This document shows positions 1 to 10,185 of a stretch of 64,000 nucleotides of DNA, piece after piece. How positions within the stretch are numbered: position 1 is the stretch's first letter; every line of letters begins with the position of its first letter. The stretch comes from Tricholomella constricta (taxonomy: Eukaryota > Basidiomycota > Agaricomycetes > Agaricales > Lyophyllaceae): positions 186,001-250,000 of the forward strand of contig JAACJP010000018.1 of NCBI GenBank assembly GCA_013368375.1. The letters are read 5' to 3'. The position numbers and the translations under genes are program-made. Below the pieces are notes generated by a model. That model did not search any database. It was not told the origin of the DNA and saw nothing but the letters and a program-made list of their open reading frames with translations.

Positions 1-21
1 TCGATAGCATACCAGCCAACA

Positions 22-2478
22 ATGGTACCGAGCTATCAGCCGTTCGAAGGACAGAATCCTTCCAACACAGGCGAGACGCCTGCTCCTGGACCCGCCGTTG
101 AGCGCCTGCACGCTCCAATGGATGTCGATGGACATGGAGCAGGGCAACTCGAGCCTGGACAGCTGCCTGATGCTAAGAACAGAAGCGTCGAGATGGGACG
201 CCCCTCACAACACCGTGGTGGTAACAAACCACACTGCCCAAAGGGGGGTGACCGAGCCGTCGAAGAGAAGGAAGGAAATCCCTCGAACTCTCATGGAAAT
301 ACTCGAGGTACGCATGCTGCGCCATGCAACGCACCACATGCTAATATGGGAACGAACCCAGACGGTATATTCAACCGCCTCGAGACCGTCGGAGTAGCAC
401 CCGACTTTGTAGTCGACTTCATCCAGGATGGAATGGCAAGGGTCGTGATAGGACAACTACTGGACACCATTGACCGCCTTCAACGAGAAGTTGACCAGCA
501 AACTATGGCTAAACGCCACATCACCGAGGAGCTGCAACGCACGCTACGTAAGCGCCCCGCATCGCCGAACGCGATGCCTTATACCGACAAGCGTAGTCGG
601 ACGCAGGGTCCTCAGACCGCACCCACATCGGTGCAGTCTACGGCGCCAGCGCAAGAAATAGGATCTGCGCCCACAAGCGCCGCCAAAGTACCTCTAGTGA
701 TCCCCACTATTGAGGTACCCTTTCCTCTTGGCGTACCTCCGCACATTGATGCTGGACGTATTGTACTTACGATACGTCAGGCCTTTGCGGTGCCCGAGCA
801 GATGCCCGTCGACGATGTACGATTGGTCGACGCTAGCTCGCCTGCCAATGAACCGATGCAAGAGACTGTAGAGCCGTCTACCATCGGTACACTGAAGGAG
901 GAACCAGCAAGCGAAACCGCCGACGAGCGTAGCTTACGAATGAAGCACAACGCCTCAGTCCGCCGCGACCGCCTTGCTGCAGACCGAGAAGCCAACGAAC
1001 GCTTGAAGTATAACTTCGAGACATTCGTCGGACGCATTCCAGATACTATTGGCGTACTACACATCAATGGTACTCCCGAACGCCACAACGCGTTTGGTGG
1101 ACTACTTCACCGACGCCTGTACTGGTCACCGTACAGTAATACGGTGTTTGCCTCTCAGAGCGCTAGTCGCGCTCTAGAATATGAACGTGAACACAAAACC
1201 GCATTCAATGCGACAGGCTCACCTTTGTACAAGTGTGCACCTCGTGGGTTCCCTATGTCCCCTCGAGACATCCGCAATCTGGTTCAGTTCCGTGACGATA
1301 ACTTCAACATGGATACCGACCGTGTGGAAGCCCACTACCTACTCTGGGACTTCTATCGTATCGCTTCACGATACGCCGAACCCCACAGAGACCGGACTAT
1401 GAAGTTTATCCTTCAACGAGAATACTTCGATCCGGCTCATAAACCATCGATACGCGATGACGCTGCGTGGACACGACCTGTGTTACCACCACCCGCTGGA
1501 GTATTGTCCACTTCAGCGCGCAACCCTCGAACCCGAGGTGCGGGTTTACCCATACCATCGGTATCGCAAGCCCTGGACTTCAACGTGTGGGGACAATATA
1601 TTGTACACCACGGAAGGCCAGGCCTAGACAACGTATACAGTGGTCTAGTGATCGACTACAACTTCTCGATCCACTTCCGCACTGTGGTCGGGTACGCCCT
1701 TGGTTGCGCCATAAGCCCTACCCGAGCCGCATCTCGTGTCGCATTCATGCGCCTATACGCCATGATCATTGCTCGACCGAACCTCTATCAAGAAGCGGTG
1801 GAATCGTGGAATGCCATTCACCCATTGGATCGCATCCCCGACCACTTACCTTCTACGGCAAGCCTTGGTCGCTTAGCTCTTCCTGAGGAGCATGCCGCCA
1901 ACTTAACCGAAACGGACGTAATCCGTACTCTTCTTGCCAATCGACTACCCGTCGCTTGGATTGATCACGCCTATCCCTACGGCCTCCACTACTTGGATGC
2001 GCATTATACGGGAACCACAATTGATCGTACACTATACGACAATGTGGATGACGACCGACTTGTTCGGCTATGTCGTTACGGGATACCCCCGGCCATTCCT
2101 CAATGGGATGGATGGCGACAGCCGACCCGCGATGATATCGCTAGACTCCACGTACTACTCGACTGCGAGAAAGAGCGAGGACTGGACACTGCGCACGCTC
2201 GCGGCCTACACCCTGTAGGATACGACATCACGTCGATGAAATTCATCACCGGACGTGACCGCGAAGCTACTGTACTCTACGACGGCGATCTGGTGTTTAA
2301 CGATACCACTGACCCGCCTGCCCCACCACCTATGGTGGAAGGTCCTCCGCTCCCAACTCTCGAATCCACTACGTCGCCAGCACCCTCTGCTCCATCTAGT
2401 TCATCCGCACCACTGGTCCTTCTACCAGAGGCTAACGCTTCTGATGACCATGCGATGGATGTAGTCGAGAAGGCTTAA
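22..2478 (+). CDS. Unknown 818-codon ORF of an LTR retroelement, next to its 3' LTR
   Basis: Long open frame ending 150 bases upstream of a polypurine tract and LTR; the frame is also open to the window edge, so the true start may lie outside. No RT, protease, integrase or zinc-knuckle motif is visible. Residues about 130-180 are helical and charged with heptad-like leucines (possible coiled coil). Residues 180-240 and the last 50 are Pro/Ser/Ala-rich linkers. The middle (about 330-740) is Trp/Tyr-rich and looks globular. Position just before the PPT is that of the extra 3' ORF (env-like slot) in some plant gypsy elements; a gag-only non-autonomous element is the alternative. Function not recognised. 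That it belongs to the LTR element is inferred from position. Confidence 0.6.
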   Translation: MVPSYQPFEGQNPSNTGETPAPGPAVERLHAPMDVDGHGAGQLEPGQLPDAKNRSVEMGRPSQHRGGNKPHCPKGGDRAVEEKEGNPSNSHGNTRGTHAAPCNAPHANMGTNPDGIFNRLETVGVAPDFVVDFIQDGMARVVIGQLLDTIDRLQREVDQQTMAKRHITEELQRTLRKRPASPNAMPYTDKRSRTQGPQTAPTSVQSTAPAQEIGSAPTSAAKVPLVIPTIEVPFPLGVPPHIDAGRIVLTIRQAFAVPEQMPVDDVRLVDASSPANEPMQETVEPSTIGTLKEEPASETADERSLRMKHNASVRRDRLAADREANERLKYNFETFVGRIPDTIGVLHINGTPERHNAFGGLLHRRLYWSPYSNTVFASQSASRALEYEREHKTAFNATGSPLYKCAPRGFPMSPRDIRNLVQFRDDNFNMDTDRVEAHYLLWDFYRIASRYAEPHRDRTMKFILQREYFDPAHKPSIRDDAAWTRPVLPPPAGVLSTSARNPRTRGAGLPIPSVSQALDFNVWGQYIVHHGRPGLDNVYSGLVIDYNFSIHFRTVVGYALGCAISPTRAASRVAFMRLYAMIIARPNLYQEAVESWNAIHPLDRIPDHLPSTASLGRLALPEEHAANLTETDVIRTLLANRLPVAWIDHAYPYGLHYLDAHYTGTTIDRTLYDNVDDDRLVRLCRYGIPPAIPQWDGWRQPTRDDIARLHVLLDCEKERGLDTAHARGLHPVGYDITSMKFITGRDREATVLYDGDLVFNDTTDPPAPPPMVEGPPLPTLESTTSPAPSAPSSSSAPLVLLPEANASDDHAMDVVEKA

Positions 2479-2632
2479 CGACAACGTCGAGTGTACGCCA
2501 CAGTCATGGTAGTCGTCGAAATACATACGCGATCACTAATTGAGCGGGAGTTGTATACTCACGCTTTGTACTTATAATAATAACCATGCACATCCATCTG
2601 CTGAGATCATACATTGATCTCAAAGGGGGGTG

Positions 2633-2866
2633 TGTAACGACGGCGCGTTACAATACGTCTATATTGAGACGCGACCTGTTTGGCATTACCTTTTGGTAAT
2701 GCACGACCATCTTTGTTATGCGTATATAAATGTCCTGTACAGTTTATGCTTAGATAATCCTTTGCACCTTCACCCTGTACACGTACTTAGCAGAATCCCA
2801 CAGATTGGTCTAGCTTAACGTGTCTGGTGTCTCGCAAGGATCCCCCAACCCCGTACAACCGTTACA
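2633..2866 (+). repeat. 3' LTR (234 bp) with polypurine tract
   Basis: Preceded by a purine tract (CAAAGGGGGG, 2621-2630). Begins TGTAACG and ends CGTTACA, perfect 7-bp inverted ends. It contains a TATA-like TATATAAA near 2723 and a hairpin (GCATTACC, TTTT loop, GGTAATGC). The 5' LTR lies outside the window, so no target duplication can be checked. The element inserted into the minus-strand frame described at 2867. Confidence 0.6.
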
Positions 2867-3122
2867 TGCTGCCAGATGTGTCAGGGATAGCAGGAGGCTC
2901 AAATGCTGTCTCCGGATTCCCTGGCGCAGATGCTGCATTCTCAGGAGGTGCTGAATTGGCACCAAATGCTGCATTCAACGCATTTTCCAGGCCGGCAGTA
3001 GCTAACGAGGAAGACTGCGAAGTATCAGGTTTTTTGCGTTTGCCTGATGACCGACTACCCAGAGGCAGCTGATGGAATGTACCCGATGGCTTTGAACGAG
3101 TAGTGCGCATTGGTAGTCTCAA
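2867..3122 (-). pseudogene. ORF fragment interrupted by the LTR
   Basis: Minus-strand frame starting with Met at 3122 and reading about 85 residues, rich in Ala, Pro and Ser with a basic patch (KRKK), up to the LTR boundary. It looks like the tail or linker of a protein cut by the retroelement. No domain recognised. It may be chance, since it is short. Confidence 0.2.
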
Positions 3123-3459
3123 CTACAAAGGGATAATACATTTGTTAGAACACATAGACGTCGAATAAATAACTTGTAACATACTTATTGAAGCGAAAAT
3201 GTTAGATTGGCCTTCACGCAAGCAAGATCTAAACGGCACAAGATTAGTCTGGAAAACCATCAATCCAGGTATTCAACTGTCAGTAAGTACTCTTTACATA
3301 TATACAAAGGCAATTATTTGGAACTCATAACTTCAGTCTTATATGTGTAGTATTGCCGTCAATTCAGGTCATCTGATTCAATCAAATTTACAATCATTAT
3401 AACGAACTATTCTATTCTATTCAATGTGTCCAGATTCAAAGTAATAATTTGTCTACATT
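3123..3459. other. AT-rich spacer, nothing recognised
   Basis: No open frame of note, no clear repeat and no RNA-like structure seen. Possible intron-like signals only. Confidence 0.4.
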
Positions 3460-3802
3460 GCGTAAAGGTAAACTTGCTCATGTAATATGTAACGAACGCT
3501 GGCGTCAACATAAGGAGAGGCGCAGGCCTGCGCAGACGGAGCAGGCAACAGGCAGAGCAAGGCGATAATGGCAGGGCCCTGTCGTGAACATTGTCAACGG
3601 GATATGATGATAAATAAGAAAGGATACTCACTTATACAGCACTCGCAGCAGTGGGCGAATAAGGCAAGGAAGAGCGATGAAAATGACATGGTGGGAAGGT
3701 ACCGCCCAGTTGACCTGCAAAATGGTGGCGTCAACAGCACGCAAGTAATGATAGAGAACGGTAAACCGACCAGGAGGCCCCAGGGCAGAGCACACAGCTT
3801 TG

Positions 3803-3999
3803 GGCACAATTGGGTTGACTTTACCTGAAAATGGCAGGCGGTGTTGTCAGAAGCGCATAAAAACATAAAGTGGACAGGACTTAGCGTACATAGGGCAGGT
3901 GATGACGAGGCAGGCAACGACGGGGCACAGAAATTGGGTTGACTTCACCTGAAAATGGCAGGCGGGGTTGTCAGAAGCGCGTAAAAACATAAAATGGAC
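3803..3999. repeat. Direct duplication, two copies about 124 bp apart
   Basis: The stretch beginning AATTGGGTTGACTT and running through AAAATGGCAGGCGG and AAAAACATAAA occurs at about 3803-3874 and again at about 3925-3999 with few changes. Read on the minus strand, these units carry GTAAAG/GTGAAG-like donors and resemble the exon-intron units on the far side of the palindrome at 4141-4825. Confidence 0.6.
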
Positions 4000-4140
4000 G
4001 ACTTACCAGTGGGGCAGCACTCACAGCTGGCACATACATATGGCAGGCAATGACGATAAACAGGGGGGGAGGGGGGTGATGACGAGCACCGTGGCAGGAG
4101 GCGACGAGCAGAGGGAGGCCGGCCGGCAACGGGCAGGCCG

Positions 4141-4825
4141 TGAAGTGGGCATCCATGCAAAATTGTCATCAGGGTGGTAGAAAACATACAAATAAAAAAA
4201 AACTTACTGGAAGGGGCAGGCGACGATGAGCAGGGGGCCAAGAGACGACGAGCAGGGGGCCAAGAGACGACGAGCAGAGGCCAAGAGACGACGAGCAGAG
4301 GGGCAGGTAAGATGGTGGAAGAACAGGAAAGAAAACGATATTGACAAGTGCACGCTCTTGCAGGGGGGATGTTTAGGGCAGGCCAGAGCCACCCATTACA
4401 TAAACTGTACAGCTGCGGAACTTGCCGCGCTTTGGCCTGGGTTCGGACCCGTCAACCGGAAGCACGGTTCGGATGAGCAAGAGCCCGTCAACCGGAAGCA
4501 CATGCTTGTTGCATCCGGTTGACGGGCTCTTGCTCATCCGAACCCAGGCCAAAGCGCGGCAAGTTCCGCAGCTGTACAGTTTATGTAATGGGTGGCTCTG
4601 GCCTGCCCTAAACATCCCCCCTGCAAGAGCGTGCACTTGTCAATATCGTTTTCTTTCCTGTTCTTCCACCATCTTACCTGCCCCTCTGCTCGTCGTCTCT
4701 TGGCCTCTGCTCGTCGTCTCTTGGCCCCCTGCTCATCGTCGCCTGCCCCTTCCAGTAAGTTTTTTTTTATTTGTATGTTTTCTACCACCTGATGACAATT
4801 CTGCACACTGCCCACCTGCCACTCT
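4141..4825. repeat. Large near-perfect palindrome (about 290-bp arms)
   Basis: The left arm (about 4141-4440) is the reverse complement of the right arm (about 4540-4825). Both include the run of GACGACGAGCAG / CTGCTCGTCGTC units and the segment with GCACGCTCTTGCAG. The left arm has one extra 21-bp GACGAGCAG-type unit. The centre carries a second hairpin, GAGCAAGAGCCCGTCAACCGG with its inverse, around 4474-4540. High arm identity implies recent origin or arm-to-arm conversion. Confidence 0.85.
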
Positions 4826-5700
4826 GCTCGTCATCGTTGCCTGCGCGCATGTAAGTCCCTTCTTCGTCCGGTGACACCTGGCTAAATCTTATTTTGCAGG
4901 CTGCTCGTCGCCGTCCCTCGTGCCCGTCGCCCTCCCTGCCCATCGTCCTGTCCCTGCCCCTGCCCATCGCGCTCCCTGCTCGTGTCCGTCATGACCATGT
5001 AAGTCCCTTATTTATCGAGTACACCTCCCGCTAATTCTTGTTTTCCAGGTTGCTCGTCGTCCTCTCTGCCCGTTCCCCTCCCTGCCCATCGCCCTCCCTG
5101 CCCGTTCCCCTCCCTGCCCATCGCCCTCCCTGCCTGTTCCCCTCCCTGCGCATTGCCCTCCTTCCCTGCCCATCGCCCTCCCTCGTGCCCATCGCCCTCA
5201 TTCCCTGCCCATCGCCCTCCCTCGTGCCCGTCGCCCTCCCTCGTGCCCGTCGCCCTCCCTCGTGCCCGTCGTCCCTCATGCCCGTTCCCTTCCCTGCCCA
5301 TCGCCCTCCCTCGTGCCCGTCGCCCTCCCTCATGCCCGTTCCCCTCCCTGCCCATCGCCCTCCCTCGTGCCCGTCGCCCTCCCTGCTCATTTCCATCTCC
5401 ATGTAAGTCCCTTCTTTGTCTAGTACACCTCTAGCTCATTCTTTTTTTCCAGGTTGCTCGTCGCTTCGTCGCCCTCCCTGCCCATCACCCTGGGGCAATC
5501 CTTGTTTAAAGTGAGTATCTTCTTCTTTGTATATTTATCACCTGTTAACGTTTCTGTACACGATCTTGCAGGCTCCTCCTTGCCCTCCTTGCCCGTCACC
5601 ACCTGCTCATTGTTGACTGCTCTGCCCACCGTTGCCCTCGGTAAGCCTGACCATAATTGTCCTCTTCGTTCTAATGTTGACCTGAATTACTTCAGGTTAG
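4826..5700 (+). other. Tandem exon-intron units with low-complexity Pro/Ser/Cys coding potential
   Basis: Five GT-AG intron-like segments occur in series: 4851-4899, 4999-5048, 5403-5452, 5511-5571 and 5641-5695. The first three are 49-50 nt, share GTAAGTCCCTT at the donor and end in TTTTGCAG or TTCCAG. The segments between start with G(C/T)TGCTCGTCG. The exons 4900-4998 (99 nt) and 5049-5402 (354 nt) are multiples of three. Each junction splits an ATG codon in phase 2, so a spliced frame stays open and reads Leu-Leu-Val followed by Pro/Ser/Cys/Ala/Arg repeats. Whether it is translated is unknown. Confidence 0.45.
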
Positions 5701-6041
5701 TTCTTAATAATTTGATTTGTAAGTAAGTTTCAACATGACTATACCAGTATGTATTGCCACTGACTGATCTTTGCTGTCCTTAGGTCACCATAAGTTAACT
5801 AGTTTTTCTCCCTATCTACAATATTTGTTATTATGTCGCTTAGAGTACTTTACATATGTCTAATATGAATGAAAATCTGCCCGAGCATGAGCGAGGAGTA
5901 CAGTACTCCTCGCTGCTTCTAGGATTTCGTCACGCCTGATAGTGCCTTCTACAGGCAAATGTGCAAACTTCAAGAAATAACCTGAAACGTCCACGGCTCG
6001 AGGTAAATACATAAATCTCGCCTTGAACCACTGTGGGGTAG
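5701..6041. other. Spacer upstream of the KOW exons
   Basis: AT-rich. An intron-like GTAAATAC...GGGGTAG lies at 6003-6041, but the frame upstream meets a stop, so the 5' part of the KOW gene is either decayed or starts outside this stretch. Nothing else seen. Confidence 0.35.
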
Positions 6042-6839
6042 CCAGTGGAAAGACTATGTGGGCATTGTAAAATCGGGTTTAGACGATGACCATGTCCTTG
6101 TTGAATTCGAAGCAACCATGCGAAAAGAACAGATACCTGTTTCGCAACTCAGTCTTCGGTACATTCTAACATTCAAAACTAATTTGTACTAACACATTCT
6201 ACAGTAGTGATGCTGAACTTCGAGCACTACAAGGACCAACTCTTCCTGTGGTTCTCTTACCCTCAAGCTCGACTCGTCAGCCATTAAATGCACCGAGTCG
6301 TGCAGTTCCACCAACCCCAATTCCGCCACCGTCTACTGTAGAGCTCAGCCCAGCCTGGAATCCCTCTTCGCAGACACCAAACCCATATACTGCATTTCGT
6401 AAGATTCTATTGACAAGTTGTTTCTTTGATTACTGACACTTTTATCACAGCTTATAATCCGTGGATAGAAAACCCTGTACTGGCAGGCAAGCGAATCAAG
6501 ATGATAGTGAAGGATACACGACCTATCATCGGCAACCCAGGATGGGAAAATGGAGATTTCGAGGGAAGGCTAGGAATATGGGCGGGGGTTGAGGGAGGAT
6601 TGGTCAAGCTTACTACTATCCAGTCTACACTTTTAGTCCCGGATAAGTACGTGCGACCCCTCAGACCTACTGTCAAGAACCAGGCTGCTGTCGTCCTTGA
6701 AGATGGCTCCATCACAGGTGTCGAGTACCATATCATCAGTTTAGATGGAGATCGGTGTATAGTACGACCTCGGAATGCAAGGAACGAACCCAAGAATAGA
6801 CTAGATGTAGACATCAGTTCTTTGGCAGTCATTGCTTGA
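6042..6839 (+). pseudogene. KOW-domain (Spt5-like) protein, C-terminal exons
   Basis: Three exons join in frame: 6042-6158, 6205-6398 and 6451-6839, with introns GTACAT...ACAG and GTAAGA...CACAG. The first reads a KOW-like strand pair (VGIVKSGLDDDHVLVEF). The second is a Pro/Ser linker. The third has further KOW/SH3-like blocks with GRLGIWAG, VKLTTIQSTLLVP and GDRCIVRPRNA. KOW domains of Spt5 bind RNA and polymerase; Spt5-like KOW genes recur in mobile regions of Agaricomycetes (family knowledge). The 5' part is missing or decayed, hence a partial gene. It could instead be an intact but divergent gene starting further upstream. Confidence 0.55.
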
Positions 6840-7510
6840 TTGGACATATCGTACAGTTGTTATCACATGCTTCACCCACTACATAGCCTTGAAAATAACC
6901 TTACTCGTATGCCCCCGCTCACATGTGAGCGGGGATGGTGTGAACATGAGACGCCAGTTCTATTTGATGTCCACGAACCAGCCTCTGCAGTTGGAGCTAC
7001 TGGAGTGTTACCCAGTGGACTTGGCGCCCTGGGAACCAGAGTGCGACATCAACTCCTTCAGGTGCTCCATGGATTATGGTTCGACACACACCTGACCTTT
7101 AAGTTGTTGTTGCAGCCTTATTAAGGTGTATGCGCTACTTAAAAATGCACGAATCCTGCAGCCTAATATGGGTGAATGAGAGTGCAGTATGTCTGTGTGC
7201 GCCATCACATCCTTAAAATCTTTATTCTCATATGGCCTTGTAAGTTCAAGGTGTGTATAAATCATTATCTAGTGTCCGCTTTTACTGAACTATGAGTACA
7301 AGAGGTGCATCACAAGCTCCCACTTGACCCGCAGCTACACCTTTGTTGAGTTCCACTCCCAATGTTAACGTGACGCCGAAGATGCCTACTATGAAATGTA
7401 TGTCGTCCGCCCCCGTTTTACCCTTCACTCAACTGCCCCTACCAGGCACGGCAGCTACTTTGAAGGCTCCCGCCTAAGCATCCAGGTATATATACATCCC
7501 CCTGCCGCTT

Positions 7511-7921
7511 TTGTTGACTAATCACACTCGCAGTGGGCGAAAAATCCCCCCTCCTCTGTCTGGCGCTACGAGCGCCATGCGTCCCCCTCACCGCCACCCC
7601 CAAGACCGAGAGCACTGCGACTGTGATCGCGACTGCTCCCGCAGCCCCCGCTGCGACATCTGCCGGGACGACTGCCATGATGGCCGCGACTGCCGGTGCT
7701 CCCCGAACATCGCCACCGCAGTGCATCCCCAGACCGCCGCTGCGGGTCACGACGACCGCACCAGTACACTGCCCCCGCCGCTCACTGAGGATGTTATTAT
7801 GAGCTCCAAGGACATCGTGGCACCCCGACAGGAGTGCCCTGCCCCTTTTCAATATCACAATGCACGTCGAGCTGTGTTGGTAGGTGCTGCATCCTCAGGC
7901 ATCCTCGCCATTATGCAATAG
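7511..7921 (+). CDS. Hypothetical Cys/Asp-rich small protein
   Basis: About 136 codons without a clear ATG at the front. A short Cys-rich block (residues about 36-62) has the pattern C-x-C-x3-C-x5-C-x2-C-x3-C-x5-C-x-C, which could bind zinc. The flanks are Pro/Ala-rich. An AG at 7533 may be a splice acceptor. The high GC makes chance open frames likely here: three other frames are also open. No function inferred. The rest of 6840-8171 shows no gene. Confidence 0.2.
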   Translation: MLTNHTRSGRKIPPPLSGATSAMRPPHRHPQDREHCDCDRDCSRSPRCDICRDDCHDGRDCRCSPNIATAVHPQTAAAGHDDRTSTLPPPLTEDVIMSSKDIVAPRQECPAPFQYHNARRAVLVGAASSGILAIMQ

Positions 7922-9370
7922 CTAATTTTCACTCTCCTATAGCTGTGCCCCTACTTAATGCGAAGGGCGAGTGAGGAATTTATTGATACATAATCTACCG
8001 TAATGTCGCACAGCAAGGCCTGCGGCAGAGCACAATGTAATTTTGTAGTGTATTTTTGTGTTGTACCGCGTCGGTCATGTGCAAACCCGATCAATTCTGG
8101 GCTTGCTGCTCTGTTACCGCGGACACGCTGCCCTGATTTCTTGGTCCTTGTTGCTGATTTTTTTTGGCAATATGCGGCCTAGGCTAAGCAAAAAGATGAA
8201 GAGTGCAACTTCAAGTCCCAGCACCCCACGATCTTACACGCCAATCCCTGGTCCTAGCCGTCCTCATCATCTTAGCCGTCCTGACGGCATTCGTCCCCTT
8301 GTGTATCTACACCATGGAGAATCTCTCATTCAGCAGCCTAACCTCCTGCGAATCCCTGGACAGGTCGGATTTGCAGGTGATCGTCCCCTCGACACAAACA
8401 CATCCCCCGCTCCACCCGCTGAGAATGCTGATCCATTTTCTGAAAACATGCTGGAGGATGATCTCACATACGTTCTCCCTTCAACTGTAGACGCCGCGCA
8501 TACTCGTTATCGCAAGAAGCGGTTCAATCAGTCAAATCGCTGGATGATGGAGGTCATTCCAAGCCTCATTATTCCCTATATGCATTATCTCAGCATGTCC
8601 TTATCTTTGCGGCTTGACGTGACACCAGTGGTGTCGTGCATATGTGAAGGCCCCAGGAGAGTATTTGGCATCATAGTAGTCAAATTCTCAGGTGTGTTGC
8701 AATATGATCTGGACGTTTGCAAGTCACTAATCAAATTTATCAGTTCTCGAGTCCACAAGAATCAATACCTGTGAATGTGCGCCGGCCGCATTGCAACTCA
8801 TCAAAATGGGGCTCTTTCCATGCTCGCCCATCGCTCCTACTCTGGCTGTTGATGTTCGAGTTTTGGACTTCGTTACTCGTCTTTTTGTCCACATTCCACC
8901 CAATAATACAGCATGGTGTCGTACAGTGGAGGAATTCCTTGATTCGCAGGGCTACAAGCTCACAACACAAGTCGGTGTCTCATACATCAAAGGTTTTACG
9001 TGTCCTGACAAACCTAACGTGCAGGGCTCACTACGAAGGCGGTTTTCAAATGCTTTGCAGTGGTATAACATGCTCCAGGATGCGAGGACTTTACACTCCC
9101 CCTGGTAATTCCATATGGATTCCATGGACTCCTTGTGGAGTCCGCGGATTCCATGGAATCCATAAGGAGTCCATGTGGACAATGTGTGGCTGAGACACCA
9201 CTCAAATCCAAGAGTCCAGTCCAGGTCAGTCCTTGTGGAGTCCTTGCAAATTGCGTGTGGAACACACGGAATCTTGGAATCCGCGCGGACTAAATTCCTT
9301 ATGGAATCCACAAGGACAGCATGGAATCAACGGACTCCGTGCGCCGCAATTTTCTAATGCAAAATTATTT

Positions 9371-9450
9371 GAACCAGCAGGAATCGAACCCTTGCTTTGC
9401 CACATCAAGGATTTGAACGTGTCGCGCTAAACCACTAGGCCACTAGTCCA
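9371..9450 (-). tRNA. tRNA-like sequence (tRNA pseudogene or SINE head)
   Basis: On the minus strand, TGGCCTAGTGG (9432-9442) fits the pol III A-box consensus fully and GGTTCGATTCC (9380-9390) fits the B box, 41 nt apart. The seven bases before the A box (GGACTAG) can pair with CTGGTTC after the T arm, with two G-U pairs. The T stem and anticodon arm pair poorly and no clean 7-nt anticodon loop is seen. So a functional tRNA is unlikely; a tRNA-derived SINE or pseudogene fits better. Confidence 0.5.
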
Positions 9451-9529
9451 GTTCACAACTAACAAAGGGCATGTTACATATTGGCAAAACACTGATGCAC
9501 GTGCTTGTGACGCTCACGCTGCACCAGTG

Positions 9530-10185
9530 ACGAACCACGATGGCCACAACGACGACGACCTCACCACTACCACCACGAAGACGACAACGACCCCGCCACC
9601 TCACCACCACCACCACCACTACCACGATGGCCACACTACCACAACAATACCACGATGACGGCAACGGCGACCACACCACCACGCCATCACCACACCACCA
9701 CCACCACAACACCACGACGACGGCGACGGCCCCACGACGACGACACGACGACGAACGGCCACGACGACGGCGATGGCACCACCACACACCTGCATCCCAC
9801 CACCACCAGCACGACGGCCACCACACCACCACCCCAACAACAGCACGGCGACGGCGACGGCACCACCCCCACGACGGCGACGACCTCACTACCACCACAA
9901 CACCACCCCACAACACCACCACCACGGCCACCACACCACCACCCCAACAACGGCATGGCGACGGCGACGGCACCGCCCCCACGACGGCGACGACCTCACT
10001 ACCACCACAACACCACCACCACGGCCACAACACCACCACCCCAACAACGGCACGGCGACGGCGACGGCACCACCACCACCACCACGGCGATGGCACACCA
10101 CAACCACCACAACAACCACCACGAGGACGACGACGACAACGGCAATGACGAGGACGACAACGACGAGAACTCGACGATGACAACC
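9530..10185. repeat. CAC/ACG triplet minisatellite with higher-order units
   Basis: Almost pure runs of CAC, ACG, GGC and CAA triplets. A longer unit containing CACCCCAACAAC followed by GGCACGGCGACGGCGACGG recurs near 9830, 9940 and 10030. Long open frames on both strands (His/Thr-rich or Val/Trp-rich) are a by-product of triplet periodicity and are not called as genes. Confidence 0.8.

Noticed and set aside
4197..4820. A coding gene within the palindrome (150-codon ORFs on both strands)
   Set aside because: The same frames appear as mirror images because the arms are inverted copies; no domain.
9371..9450. Functional tRNA gene
   Set aside because: T stem and anticodon arm do not pair properly; only the pol III boxes and acceptor stem are good.
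9443..10183. 246-codon minus-strand ORF and several plus-strand ORFs
   Set aside because: All lie in the CAC/ACG triplet minisatellite, which leaves several frames open automatically; compositions are absurd (His/Thr or Val/Trp runs).
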